The notes beneath the pieces are model-generated. The model was not told where the DNA came from. It was given only the letters and a program-made list of their open reading frames with translations, and did not search any database. DNA of 64,000 nucleotides from Vitrella brassicaformis (Eukaryota; Sar; Vitrellaceae), in assembly GCA_001179505.1 (NCBI GenBank), contig CDMY01000300.1, positions 65,701 to 129,700 of the forward strand, written 5' to 3'. Made by a program: the position numbers and the translations under genes. The first letter of the stretch is position 1, and every line of letters begins with the position of its first letter. Positions 37,209 to 49,451 of the stretch are shown one piece after another.

Positions 37209-38395
37209 ATGATGACGAGTGTGGATATGGATTTGCCGTTGTATCTGCAGCTGGCATATCTGTCGCGGGACGGGCGGGAGGAGGAAGCCGTCGAGTGAGG
37301 CAGGCACACCACACCGCACATACATAGATCTGGCTGGGCTGCACTCTATCTGCAGCCAGGCTGAGAGGAGGGATAGATGCAGGCATCGATGGATGGCGGA
37401 TGCGCTGCTCTTCATGTAGATCTGTTGTGCTGTGTGCGTGTGTGGTCATCAGGCTGCTCCGTTCGGCGCCTGACGGCGATGCTGTGCTGCCCTTTGACTT
37501 ATTTGACACCAAACAATCGGCACTGCACTTCGGTCAGACACCACAGGGCATCCACACGTGTGCACACAGCCACGTGGCCCAATCATCTGCTGACTGAACG
37601 TGTTGTGTGTGCAGGTTTGTTGCATCAGCAGGAGGCACTGGTGTATAGTTTGTTCCGCGCCTTGCTGGTCCACGGCCTGACGCCCTCCCTGGCGGCGAGT
37701 GTGGTGCACCATGCACTCAGCTGCCTCAACCTGAAAGCTGTCGGCATCTTCCAGGAGGCCACAAACATACACTCACTCGCACTAAGAGTAGGTAACCCAT
37801 GCCATCCATCCGCACATCAAGCACGCTGCTCCCGTGTGTGTGTGTGCTGCATCCTCCCTCCCTCGCTCCCTCCCTGCCTGATGTATGTGTCCACAGCCGT
37901 CGTTTGACCACGAGCCGACGATGATGTGTGTGTTCGCGGCGGAGACCGACGATGACAACCCCAACGGACCCACTGCTGTCATGGAATACGTACGCAATCA
38001 ACCAACGCATGGCATGGCATGCACACAGCCACAAGCAGGATGGATGGTGTTCTGCTTGGGGTGTGCTCTCGTTGTGGTGTCATGTGTGCAGCTGTGGCTG
38101 GCCGGTGCGTCACTGGAAGAGAAAGACCGAATGGTATGTATGGTCAGCCACCCTCCTGTCTGTCTGTCTGTCTGTCCGGCCACGTGTGTCCTTCGCTATT
38201 GGGTGGTTGGTTGTATGTATGTGTTGGTCACACAGGGCCGTACGCCGTTGATGGTTGCGGCAATGAGGGGCAACGTGCGTCAGGTGCAGTGGGCCATCGC
38301 CAGAGGCGCATACATGGGCGCCAGAGACTTCCTCGGTCAGTCAGGCCATGCATCACGTGACATGACGTGACGTACGGGATGTGGCCCCTTGAAGT
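37209..38395 (+). CDS. Ankyrin-repeat protein, 3' end lost in the assembly gap
   Basis: From ATG 37209: LPLYLQLAYLSRDGREEEAV, then LLRSAPDGDAVLPFDLFDTK and QSALHFGLLHQQEALVYSLF. A helical exon follows (GLTPSLAASVVHHALSCLNL), then PSFDHEPTMMCVFAAE, LWLAGASLEEKDRM and a clear ankyrin repeat, GRTPLMVAAMRGNVRQVQWA with IARGAYMGARDFLG. The gap begins at 38396, so the C-terminus is unknown. The ankyrin repeats imply protein-protein interaction. It precedes the DEAH-RBR gene on the same strand; a fusion to that gene across the gap cannot be ruled out from this assembly but is not expected. Confidence 0.62.
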
Positions 38396-38695
38396 NNNNN
38401 NNNNNNNNNNNNNNNNNNNNNNNNNNNNNNNNNNNNNNNNNNNNNNNNNNNNNNNNNNNNNNNNNNNNNNNNNNNNNNNNNNNNNNNNNNNNNNNNNNNN
38501 NNNNNNNNNNNNNNNNNNNNNNNNNNNNNNNNNNNNNNNNNNNNNNNNNNNNNNNNNNNNNNNNNNNNNNNNNNNNNNNNNNNNNNNNNNNNNNNNNNNN
38601 NNNNNNNNNNNNNNNNNNNNNNNNNNNNNNNNNNNNNNNNNNNNNNNNNNNNNNNNNNNNNNNNNNNNNNNNNNNNNNNNNNNNNNNNNNNNNNN
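38396..38695. other. Assembly gap (300 N)
   Basis: A run of exactly 300 N, probably a fixed-size placeholder. It hides the end of the ankyrin gene and the start of the DEAH-RBR gene. Confidence 0.99.
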
Positions 38696-41600
38696 CTCAA
38701 GTGCCTCGACTTCCGCACCACCGCAGACAATCGTCTGCCCATTTACAGCAAGCGCAGCGTGCTGCTGGAGGCGATTGAGAGGCACCCTGTGGTCATCGTG
38801 ACAGCACAGACGGGGTCCGGCAAGAGCACGCAGATCATTCAGTACGTGTCCGAGAGCGCAGAGAGATTTGGGCTGACCCCGGGCACCAAGATGGTCGTTT
38901 GCACACAGCCAAGGTCAGTACCAGCGCAGCGCGGCATCGCGGCACAAGAACGCCTTGTCAGTGTGTATGTGCCTGTGCCTGGGTGTCTGTCTGTCTGTAT
39001 GCGTGTATGCAGGAAGATAGCTGCCTCAATGTTGGCCAAGCGAGTAGGGGATGAGTACGGCAGTCCGCAATCCATCACAGTGCCCAAGTTCCCTGGATGC
39101 AGAGTGACATCGGGTCGCCCACCCATTGCCCACTTCACCACCGATTCATCTCTCGTCAACTACTGCCTGGCAAACAAGAACCTCGACGACTATGGAGTCG
39201 TGATCATTGATGAGGTATGCACACATGCGGTCCGTCACCCACAACGAAAAGAAAGAGGCGGTAACCGTGTGGGTCACATCTGCTTTGTATGTGTCCATGT
39301 GTATTCAGGCCCACGAGCGCAGCCTCAGCACAGACCTTCTCATCGGCCTTGTGAAGCTGGCCATGGAACAGCGGCCCGACCTTCGTGTCGTCATCACGTC
39401 GGCAACCCTGGACACCGCCAAAGTCGCAAGTTTCTTCGCGAAACCCGGCCAGTCCGATCCGCCGATCATAGAGATATCCGGTCGCACCTACCCCATCACA
39501 GTGCGATACCTGACTTCCGCATCCGTCGTCAAGCCGCCAGCCGTCTTGGCCGACCCCAGCGGCGAACCAACGATCGAGCACTACAGCCCAGTGGACAACT
39601 ACCGTGAGGTGGCCCGCTCGGCGCTCAAGGAGCTCGTGGTGCGGCTGGAGACGGAGCAGCAAGAGGGGGACGACGACGCGTCGGGACACGTGCTGCTCTT
39701 CGTGCCTGAGCGAGCTGATGTCGACAGCATCGTCAGAGATCTGAAAAACGATCTCCAAGGTCGACGGACCCTGGAGATATTCGGGGTGCATGGGGGCAGC
39801 AAGGAGGAGGCCAACGAACTGCTAATGAGCAAGACGCCGGGCGTGCGCAAGATTGTAGTCGCTGTAAGACACTTTCAGGAAGCAGCAGAGTGTCCAATGT
39901 GCATTCAGCCATGGGTCTGCTCTTGCCTCAGACAAACATCGCCGAGACATCCTTGACGATAGCCAACACGCGCCACGTGATCGACACGGGCCTGAAGAAG
40001 GGCGTGGAATTCGATGCTCGACGGTCGATGCAGGTCAAAAGGAGCACATGAGCAAACGAATGTATTATCCAAAAGCATCCATCCCCCTTTGTCCCTTCAG
40101 ATCCTCAAGCTCTCTTTCATCACTCAGAGTTCGGCCATCCAACGCGCGGGGCGCTCTGGCCGGACTGCACCAGGCACCGTGTACCGCCTCTACTTGCCAG
40201 AAGTGTACCAGGCTATGTGCCTCTCAGACGAGCCCGGTACGTGCACGGACACATTACCGCATTCATGTCTTACACTACTTATCCCTCTGCCTTGACCTTA
40301 TCTCTCAGAGGTGAAGCGGTCTCATTTGGGTCTGCTGCTCATGAAGCTGAAGCTCAAAGGTGTGTCGTCCTGCCTCTCATTCCCTTTCCTGGACCCCCCT
40401 GACCAGAAGAGCCTCGAGGCGGCAGCCGAGAGCCTCTACTATGCCGGCTGCCTGATGGCCAAAGACCCTGACGCACCCCTGACGCCCGTCGGCCAGCAAG
40501 TCGCCCAGATGGACACCTTTGACCCCCTCCATTCTCGAGCCCTCCTCAAGGCCAGGGAGCTCCAAGCAGGGGCTGCGGCGCCCAACCTGCCTTACGGCAT
40601 CTTGATCAGCCTGACGACACTGAGCAATGCCTACAAGATCTTCCCCAAGTCCGATAAGGATCGACTCAAGGCGTATCGTGACGAGTGCGGTCTGCACCAC
40701 GGAGGGGACTTTCAGCTGCTGATGCATCTCTACCTGGAGTGGTACAGTCGCCACTCCACTGCTGACCGGCCATCACCGCAGCCGCTCGAGCGCGTACAAG
40801 GCAATCGTTGGGCCTGCAGATGCGAGTGGTGCCAGAAGACTGGCGTGCAGTTCTGGGCGATGCGCCAGATCTACACTGAGCTGGAGGAGAAGCTGGAGGG
40901 GTGCGTGCGGGCTGGACAAGCCGTCGAGGCGTCTGCTGCTGGCCTCACGCCATCAGACCCTGAGGAGCAGGCACGGCTGGCGGACCAACTGGCTGTTGCA
41001 GTGTCGTCGGCCTTCGCCCCCAATCTGTGTGTGCGACGAGGTCGGTGGGACTTCCAGATTGTACGACTCAAGACGAAGGCATTTCTGGAGCGGACGTCGA
41101 GCGTGGAGGCGGCGGATTTGCAGTGGTGTGTCTTCACTGAGACGTTCGGCACACCGACAGGGAAGATCCTGATCAGGAACATCATGCCTATCACGCGGGA
41201 CGTGATCACGCGGGCGGCACCCACGTTCGCCAATCAGGTGGGAGCGACAGGCAAGAACAGATTCATGGCTACATTTACGGTTCCTTCATGTATGCACGCA
41301 GATTGACATGGCTGACATTGAGAGGCAGACCACTGTCGAGAAGGCGATTGGCCCGATCGCATCGCTGGGACTGGAGACACCTTCTCTTCGAGCATTCAAT
41401 GAGGTGACGACAATAAAACGACAATAAGACAAACAGCAGGATTTCCGATTGTTGCTGTCCTTCATGTCCATCCACCAGATGGATGACGTGTATGTGGATT
41501 TCAACGACAAGGCGGGGCTGGTCACCATCATCACAACCAGAGAGCAGGTCTCGCTGATCGAGGACAGCATCTTGGACAACGAGCGGCGGCTGAGGGAGAC

Positions 41601-44007
41601 AGCAGGCCGCGAGACGCATCACCACACATATGCTCCCGGCACTCGGGTCGTCATTGGCTCTGGAGGTGACGTCAAGCGCGTGTTGCTGCCATACGAGTCC
41701 AACGTGTTGAAGGTCTCGCTCACGGGGCCGACCAATAGAGACCACCTCACGGCGCTGCGCCAGCAGGTGGAGACGTATCTCACCCAACAAGCGCAGGTGA
41801 CTCAGTTCCGCGTCCAAGTGCGTCAGTCGTGCATACTCGTGTTATTCGACACTTGCGCCGCCCTCGACATGTATGCGAGCCATCTGCTTGCCTTCCTGCA
41901 ACAAAACAGCCTGGGCGGCCGTGTAGAGATTGTGGTGCCTCAGGGGTCGAGCTCAGTCCAGGAAAGTGACGTCGTTATCACGGCGACGGGCCAGGGGGTT
42001 GGAGGGGTGGGTGCGGGGGAGCCTGTCGTGGCCAGTATGCGCCAACTGTCAGACTTTGTTCGGTGCCAGGATACGCACTTAGTTCAGGTACGTGCACACA
42101 CGACGAACAAAAACACCGACGCGCAGCCACTGCTTTGTCCTGCGTTTGTGCACCAACAGGTCAAGTTTTACACCACGGGCGATCCGACCCCTGAAGATCA
42201 TCGGGCATTTCATGACGCCTTCAAGCGACGCACAGACCTCGGTGACGTCATGCACGGGAGCTATCATTTCAGATCGGATGCCGGCTTCCGCAAACCAAAT
42301 GGACACGTGAGAAAGACACCGAGGCTGATGCATCGTGACGACCAATGGCCATGGATGTGTGTGATCGCAGGGGTACTTGTACTGCAGCAACCAGGCTGCT
42401 GCCCAGGATTTGACGCGTCTCAATCAGCAGAAGGGCGTCATCGGCACGGGACCCGTATTCCTCAAGTACCTCCCGTCCACCACTATGCTGATTCTGCGGT
42501 CCCTCGTGGAGAAGTCAGCGGTGCTCGAGGCCATCAAGCAGCTTGACAGACACCCCAGCATGCCCAGCATGATGCTCAGAGTGCAACGGCACCCGAAAAT
42601 GTGCGTGACGTCAGCCACATACACCGGACACACAGATGAAGACGAACGGCTGTTGTGTGTCCCTTCAGGCTGGGTGTGACGAAGATTCTGATGAGAGGTT
42701 CAGAGGCGGATCGTCAGCTCGCCCGCGACAACATCTTGAGCATCTTTGTCGGAGCCGCCCTCGAGATGACAGCTGCGCGAGGCGGGTTTGAGGCCCTGCA
42801 GTGCATGACCGACAAGGGCTGGGTCGAGAAACACCTGACACCTATCGAGAAGCGATGGGGCGTTAACATCTCTCTGGACTTCCGCAACAGCGTCATCCGT
42901 ATCATCGGCAAGGAACCCGAGAAAACTCATGCATACAGACAGGTAGGTAAACAGGAGTGAGTACAACACGTGGGCTTACACAGAAATGATGTATGTGTAC
43001 CCCCTTCCCGCTTAGCTGGAGGCTCTTGTCGATGGTCTTGCCCTGGAGAAGCTGTCGATTGGCAACCGACGAGTGCGAGGTGCCCTACTCCGCCCACGCA
43101 CTGTGCAGTCGCGTCCCTCTTCCCGGCAGACGGGGCGACAATCTGCTGCCGAGCCCAACATCCCGCATTTGGAGGACTTGCAGCAGCAGCACGGCGTCCA
43201 GATCGTCTTCCTGCCTGCTCGCTGGGCGGAGGGGGGGGAGGCGCGCTTTCGCATCTTTGGCGAGGAGGCCAAGGTGCGAGCCGTCAAGGATCTGCTGGTG
43301 AGGATGGACCAAGAAGCTGCCGATGACCGAGCGGCGGTGAGCACATCGTAACGATAGAGGGAGGGAAGGATGAGTGCCGTGTATCAGTCAGGAGTTGTGG
43401 TTTGCCTTGCTTGTCAGGCGCCGAGCCTTCTTTCGCGTCGTCAGGGGACACGCGTGCCTTTGCCTGAGTGCCCGATTTGTCTGTGTGAGGTCGAAGAGAA
43501 GGAAGCGGGACTGCGCCTCTTCTGTGGACACACATATCACCAGGAATGCCTTGCCAATCAGGTGAACGAGCGTTCTCCGTGCCGTCCGTTCGCCATGTTG
43601 CCTGGAGGCACTGCCTGTCTGTCTGTCTGAGTTGGTCAGATTCAGCAGGCCAAAGAGGGCCAGCTGCCGGTCGTGTGCCACCATGACGGCTGCGGCAAGC
43701 CCATCAGTCTGCCAGAGATCCGCCGAGCGCTCAAAGGCGACAGAGAGCAGATCGAGAGCTTCTTCAAGGCCGCGTCGCAGCACTACATCAACACCAACAG
43801 CAACACGCGCTTCGGCGTGTGCCTGACGACTGATTGTCCGCAGATCTACAGCCTCGAGGACAAAGACACCAAACCCATATTCCGGTGCAATGTCTGCAAG
43901 AGCATCCTCTGCAAGAAATGCGGGACACCCCATGACGAGACGTATGCAAACCAGCCACACACACATACGCACACACAAATGTCGATCCACTGGCGATGCA
44001 TCCCCCC

Positions 44008-44042
<35 letters not shown>

Positions 44043-44383
44043 TAGGTTGACGTGCCAGGAGTTCAAGGTCGATCCCACAGGTGTGTCGAAGTACCTTGCG
44101 ACCGTCCAGAGTGGCGGCAGGCTGTGCCCCAAGTGTGGGACGGGCATCGAGCGGTCTGAGGGATGCAAATACGTCAGGTGTGTGGTGGATAGACGAGGAG
44201 GGAGGCAAGGAGGGAGGCAAGTGGGCGGCAAGGGGCAGCCAGGGCAGATCTCTGTGTGTGTGTGTGTGTGTGTGCAGATGCCGCTGTGGCACGGAGCTGT
44301 GCATTTTGTGCGGCCATGTGTGCCGAACGAGTCATGAGGAGCATTCGTGCAGAGAGAGTGGATTCGCCTTCCTAAACAGATAG
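38696..44383 (+). CDS. DEAH-box RNA helicase fused to RING-IBR-RING E3 ligase (DEAH11/12-like), 5' partial
   Basis: The N-terminus lies in the gap. Helicase motifs in order: I, TAQTGSGKSTQIIQYV (38803); Ia, VVCTQPRK; II, VVIIDE joined to AHERS across an intron (DEAH); III, VVITSATLD; IV/V, TNIAETSLTIANTRHVIDTG; VI, QRAGRSGRTAPG. HA2/OB-like regions follow (ESLYYAGCLMAKD; PNLPYGILISLTTLSNAY). A long KH/RRM-like stretch leads to an RBR module. RING1 is CPICLCEVEEKE...CGHTYHQECLANQ. The IBR region runs from CHHDGCGKPISLPEIRRAL to FRCNVCKSILCKKCG. RING2 is LCPKCGTGIERSEGCKYVRC then RCGTELCILCGHVC, with the expected catalytic Cys in EGC. TAG is at 44381-44383. This order matches land-plant DEAH11/DEAH12, combining RNA remodelling with ubiquitin transfer. 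Confidence 0.93.
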
Positions 44384-44871
44384 GGTAAACAGATGGACAG
44401 ACGCATCAGAAGATTTTCCTGCTGAGTAGACAGATTTTTGTGCTGGTTTTTTTTTTCCGTCTACATACGTACGTACATATGTACATGTATGTATGTGTGC
44501 ATGTGTTGTAATCCACACACTAGTTCTGTGTCGCGTGTTATATGCCTTCACGAGTTTGTGTCGTCTTGGATGGCTTCGAACGGATTGATTGCAATAAGGC
44601 GATGCTAGCTAGCAGTCTCTCATAAGTTGGTCGGGCCAACAGGACCGTCCAGACCGTCATTTATGCTATGCAAGCCAGTCGTATTCGGATGAACGTGAGC
44701 AAGCATTCTCAGATGCACTTTGTTTCCTCTGTGAGGTTCAGTCACCATACACAAAGAACTGCACTGTACTGTACAGGAAGGAAGGAGGCCCAGGGACAAA
44801 ATCGCTGCTCCATGCCATGCCATGCAACCAACAGTAAAACATCCACTTGCATCAAAAACTACTTGACGCAT
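44384..44871. other. Convergent intergenic region
   Basis: Probable 3' UTRs of the DEAH-RBR (+) and threonine aldolase (-) genes. Contains a T8-9 run near 44447 and alternating TACG/TATG repeats at about 44461-44500. No gene is recognised. Confidence 0.6.
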
Positions 44872-46748
44872 TCACTTCGTCTTCACCCACGCCTTCAGCA
44901 CGCCTTCGATCTTATCTGCAACACACACACACACACCGCACACGAACTTGCGCTCCGGTCAGCGAGGCTCCCTACACCGTGTTTGCGTACCGAGCGCCAG
45001 CTGGATGTCTTCGCTGCTGATGTGATAATACGTGACTGCGCGGATCACATCACCGTGGATGGGCATCACTTTGACGGACACCCCCGTGCCGTTGTCCACC
45101 CCATTCGTCGCCTCAGGCCCTTTGCCGTACTCAATCGGTTGAGCGACGCGGCCGTCAGTCAGCTCATGTGCGTCGCTGGTGCTCAGCAGAAGCTCACACA
45201 GCTTTGCAGCAGATATCTGGGTTGTCCTGAGACAACGGACAGAAAACACGCTGACCTTGCTGTTCATGTGTTGTGTCTCTGATGCATCCGTCCATCTTGC
45301 CTGAACATGACAATATTCGTCTCCACCGCCCCCTCGACCGACACGCCGTAAGAGGACATCCTGGACAAACCGTCCGCCAGCATTTTTGCATTGGCGTGGT
45401 CCTCGTGCAGCCGTGCGGGCATCTTCGTGAGTGAAATGAGACCAGGGGCAGCCAGCACCTACAGAAGGAAGACTCGCACAGTCAACGAAGCACGACAGAG
45501 CAGTAGTGTCAGCGTTGCTATCTATCCCTGCTCACCCCAGCCTGTCGCATGCCGCCCCCGAGCGCCTTCCGCAGCCTTTTACATCGCTGGATGAAGTCCT
45601 TGCTGCCAACAACCACCGCTCCCGTCGGGCTGCCCAGCCCCTTGCTCATACATGCGCTCACACTATCAGCATGCTTGCAGAGATCGGCGACCGACACCCC
45701 AAGCTGCACACACAAGCGGCACATTCGCCGCAAACGGCTGGGATTAGACCCTGTGTGCCTACCGCCACTGCGGCATTCATGATCCGTGCGCCATCGACGT
45801 GGACCTTCAATCTGACCACAGCCACAGACACACAACACACACTCAGCGTGTGGTCATCTGCCTCGCTCACTGTGTCTGTCTTCGGAAGCCTACCTACCCA
45901 TGTTTCTTGGCGATTTGATGCACTTGTTGCATGTAGGCCACTGTAAGGACGCGGCCGCCACACTTGTTGTGGGTGTTTTCCAGACAGATCTATCAGACAG
46001 ACACAGACAATCCGCCGTATATACAGCCAGCCACCGGCGTGTCTGCCAAAGGTAGATTGGGAGGTATGTGAGTAAAGCCCACCAGTCGTGTTATCGGGTA
46101 GTGCAGATTGTCCGTCCTGATGCCCGCCTGCAGACAGACCACACCAAGGAGCCATCCACAGCCGTCCCTACAGGCAGGTGCTGCTGCAGATGTCATGTGT
46201 GTGTGTCCACACCTCTAGCGCGTCGAGGCAGAGTGTGCCGTCAGGGAGGTTGGGCACTGTCCGCGGGTGCACACCCAGAAGTGACGAGATGTTGCCTTGC
46301 TCGTATACTGCTATCAATCAATGATCGACCCGCACACACACAGACAGACGGACAGGCATTGGTGTCGCCTGATTGTGTGTTAATTTCACGTGCGTGCCGA
46401 CCGTGTATGTGGCACAAGTTGCCCAGCAGCACCTCCTCGCCTCTCCCAGTGCAGTGCGCGCCCACACAAACCAAATTCCCCTGCACACGTACGGCAACAG
46501 ATACAGACAGCGAAAAGAGCCAGAGTCGGGATACTGACAGCGATACCCCAGCCTAGCCTTACCATGCAGCCAGACGGCACGAACAACGAGTCCTCCTTCC
46601 CGAACAGTGCAGCCGCTGTTGCTTGCAAATGATGAACCGTCGGATCCTCGTCCCAGACATCGTCACCGACGACTGCCGAGTACATGGCCTCTCGCATCTC
46701 CTGCGTCGGCTGTGTGAAGGTGTCGGACCGCAGATCTATCACCTTCAT
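44872..46748 (-). CDS. L-threonine aldolase (PLP enzyme)
   Basis: Cleaves L-threonine/allo-threonine to glycine and acetaldehyde. ATG 46748 starts [20 protein letters not shown], followed by [20 protein letters not shown] and [15 protein letters not shown]. Later exons give [39 protein letters not shown] (about 46305-46250), [16 protein letters not shown] and [20 protein letters not shown], where the Lys of SKGLG is the PLP lysine. Then come [17 protein letters not shown] and [20 protein letters not shown]. The last exons include [20 protein letters not shown] and [12 protein letters not shown], with TGA at 44874-44872. About eight or nine exons, and all landmark regions of the beta-eliminating lyase fold are present. 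Cytosolic location is likely, as no leader is evident. Confidence 0.93.
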
Positions 46749-47085
46749 CGTCAGCCACTCCTTTCCACAACAGATGGGTGGCTTTCACGGTTTGTCCGAA
46801 ACATGCACAGTCAAAACAAAATGGCATGGATCACACGGCAAAAGGCCTGTCCGACTGCTCATCCCCAGGGCTCGTCCACCCCGCAAGTATTCGCAGCAAG
46901 TGCGCATGTGCCCCTGTGTCCCACTCAAGTCTGTTGAGAGGCAGCAGGCACCAAGCAAGGCAATAAAAAAGATGCTGCGATGTGCGACACAGTCGAGTAG
47001 CGTAGCACAAGAAAAGACAAGGCGAGAGACAAAGCAAGAGGAAGCAAGAAACCGCACTGTGTGATGATATGGCAACAGCAACGGG
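46749..47085. other. Tandem intergenic region
   Basis: Between the choline/ethanolamine kinase stop (47086) and the threonine aldolase start (46748), both on the minus strand. It must hold the kinase 3' UTR and the aldolase promoter. No TGCGAGCTnAG element and no ORF of interest were seen. Confidence 0.6.
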
Positions 47086-49253
47086 TCACCAGGAGTACCC
47101 CAGCTCCTCTTTCCGCTTCAGGTACATCGCAAACCTGACCGATGGATGGACCCAACATACACACAATCAGCGGTGTAGATATTCCAGCGTCAGGCAATGT
47201 CCAGTTGATTTCATCAGTCTTCTTAAGATACCTGGCTTGAGCATACGCGAGGAAATCAAAGGACATGTCGGACGGCTGTGGGTCGTCCATGAGACACTCG
47301 CCCGCCCTCCCGTCTTCAAGAGCAACAGGACTGCACGATGTATCCCCAAACAGACAGAAGGCCCTCCCCACCCCCCACAGGCCCCACAACAGATTCGACG
47401 CTAAGCAAAATCCCTCCACCTGACACAACAGACACACATATACACAGATACTGGCACATGCAGTGCGAGTGCCATTCACCTGTTGAAGGAAGGGGTCGAT
47501 CATGCTGATGTCCTCGGGCAGGATTGGGCTGCCGAGCAGCTCAGACAGGTAGACGCTGGCGAAGAGGCGGCGCCGCTTGATGCATGGGTATGCCTCAGTG
47601 GTGACACTAAAGCAGGGCGGCTGTGTGACGCAGTAGTCAATTGTCGCCTCGGTGAATATGTTGGCAATGTCGAAGGCAGCATAGTTGTAATCCGAATACT
47701 CGAAATCAATCAAGCGGATGCCCTCGCTCGTCTGCACCAAGGAAGCGGCATATATGGGAAAGCTAAGGCGCCTGTGTGTGTCTGCCCATGCTGTGTATCG
47801 ACTCACCTTCATGATGTTGTTCTCTTGGCAGTCGTTGTGGCAGAAGACAATCGCGCGGGCGGCCAGCATGGCCCTCTCGGTGAGTGAGCTGGCCTCTGGC
47901 GGCTCGTCTGCCTGCTGGATGACGTCTGAGTTGAGAAATGACTCCACCTCTGACGCTATCTGAGGCAGATTCAGGGCCTGACGAAGCACAACGACAAGGA
48001 GCACTTCCACGTTTGGGACGGCGGCACCAGCTTCGAATGTCGCTTACCGCCAGTTGTTGCTGCTGGGCTTCAGAGGGGAAGCTGGCCTCCAGACTCAGCT
48101 GCAGACACAAAATGGGAAGGAACACACAAACATGCACTGCACTCGCCATTGCCTTCTCATTCGTGTGCTATGTATGTCGCCCCACCTTCATCCACTGTCT
48201 GAGCTTGACCGGCAGACACGGCCGCCTCACAATGCCGCACACATCACTGGCACCAAGAGCCAGACGATGCAGGCGGGCAATCTGATACACAAGGCACAAG
48301 AAGCAGCGCCTTATGGGTCGTCAGCGTGATGTCATGTCTGCAGTGTTACTTACTTGTGTGGCGACGCCCGCCAGCTCAGGTGGACACTGGAGTTCCTGTA
48401 CGAGTAGAGGTCTGCCCCACACCCACTCCTCTATCCGACCACCCTGCAGGACACACCAACCACACCGACACAATACAGCCAACAAGCCCTCCAGCCATCC
48501 CATCCCATCATTCTCTGTCTTGTCTGTCCCCTCCCCACCTGGAAGTTGGCGATCATTTTGGGCGCCATGTTCCTCTGCCCGAGTGCCCGGAACACGTCCA
48601 GCTCGAAGCGCGAGTCATAGAACTTGGAGTTGTCCCCATAGACGCGGAACAGCACTTGCTGATGCACCAGTGGGCTGGATGCATCTCTCGGCACACTAGG
48701 GCTGGTGGTGGTGCCGGTGACGGCCGAAAAAGACTCGGACGACTTGCACCGTCTGCAGGATGGCTTTGGTGTCCCGACGGCCACGCGGAAGAGCTGGTTG
48801 GTCAGGCCGGCCTCTATCTGCTCTATCTCTATGTGGTGAGGCGCGATGGCCTCCTGACAAACAAGACAGACAACAAAACACGAACAAATTGAACACGAAA
48901 CGGTAGAGACCAGCCCGTCAGCGTCTGCATCTTTGTGTGTCGATTGTGCTCACCCATCCCGGGACGTTGAGGATGCATATGACGCGTATGGTGGAGGGCT
49001 TCGATAGCATCCTGATCCGCCTCCTCGTGCGGGGCGATATGTCATCGTCTGGCAGGCTGTGGTGTGGAGAATGATGCTGCTGGTCTTCTCCGATGAGGCT
49101 GATGACGAGCTCCTCTTCGACAGACAGCCCTTGGCCCGCCTCCTCCGCCTCAGTGGTGACAGACGAAGCGTCAAAGGGGAGCGGCTGAAGGAAGAGCTTC
49201 CTGCGGCTGGTGTCAGCTGCTTCAGCCTCATGGGACGACAGAAACGTGTCCAT
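47086..49253 (-). CDS. Choline/ethanolamine kinase
   Basis: Phosphorylates choline or ethanolamine in the Kennedy pathway. ATG 49253 opens a polar N-terminal extension of about 100 residues. Then come IEQIEAGLTNQLFRVAV (nucleotide loop equivalent), QQVLFRVYGDNSKFYDSRFE, LDVFRALGQRNMAPKMIANF, GRIEEWVWGRPLLVQELQ, IARLHRLALG and VFCHNDCQENNIMK (Brenner HNDxxxxN motif). The ChoK motif IRLIDFEYSDYNYAAFDIAN is intact. The C-terminal exons give VEGFCLASNLLWGLWGVGRA, MSFDFLAYAQARYLKKTDEI and FAMYLKRKEELGYSW, with TGA at 47088-47086. About nine exons. The family cannot be split reliably into choline versus ethanolamine specificity by eye. A divergent promoter (198 bp) is shared with the Nudix-RWD-ART gene. 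Confidence 0.93.
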
Positions 49254-49298
49254 GGTGGAGGGAGAGGAAGAGGCCCCTTTTCCCCTTCTTCCAGGGAA

Positions 49299-49309
49299 CT
49301 AAGCTCGCA
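49299..49309 (-). promoter_or_regulatory. TGCGAGCTTAG promoter-proximal element
   Basis: Exact minus-strand match to the shared element, 45 nt upstream of the choline/ethanolamine kinase ATG at 49253 and in its orientation. Confidence 0.5.
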
Positions 49310-49451
49310 GTGAGAGGCTAGGGCGCTACTTAAAACGCGCGATCGGCCTGCGGATCTCTCCCTTTCCCTCCCCTCCTCTGCCGTGGCTACATTCGTCTCG
49401 CAGCGGGTGATTTTGTTGTTGATCTTGCGTCAAATTGAAAGCAGTCTCACA

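Noticed and set aside
38696-43350. Reading the helicase as a stand-alone DHX gene ending before RING1
   Set aside because: No stop or promoter lies between; the exon after 43416 continues in frame into the RBR, matching the known DEAH11/12 architecture.
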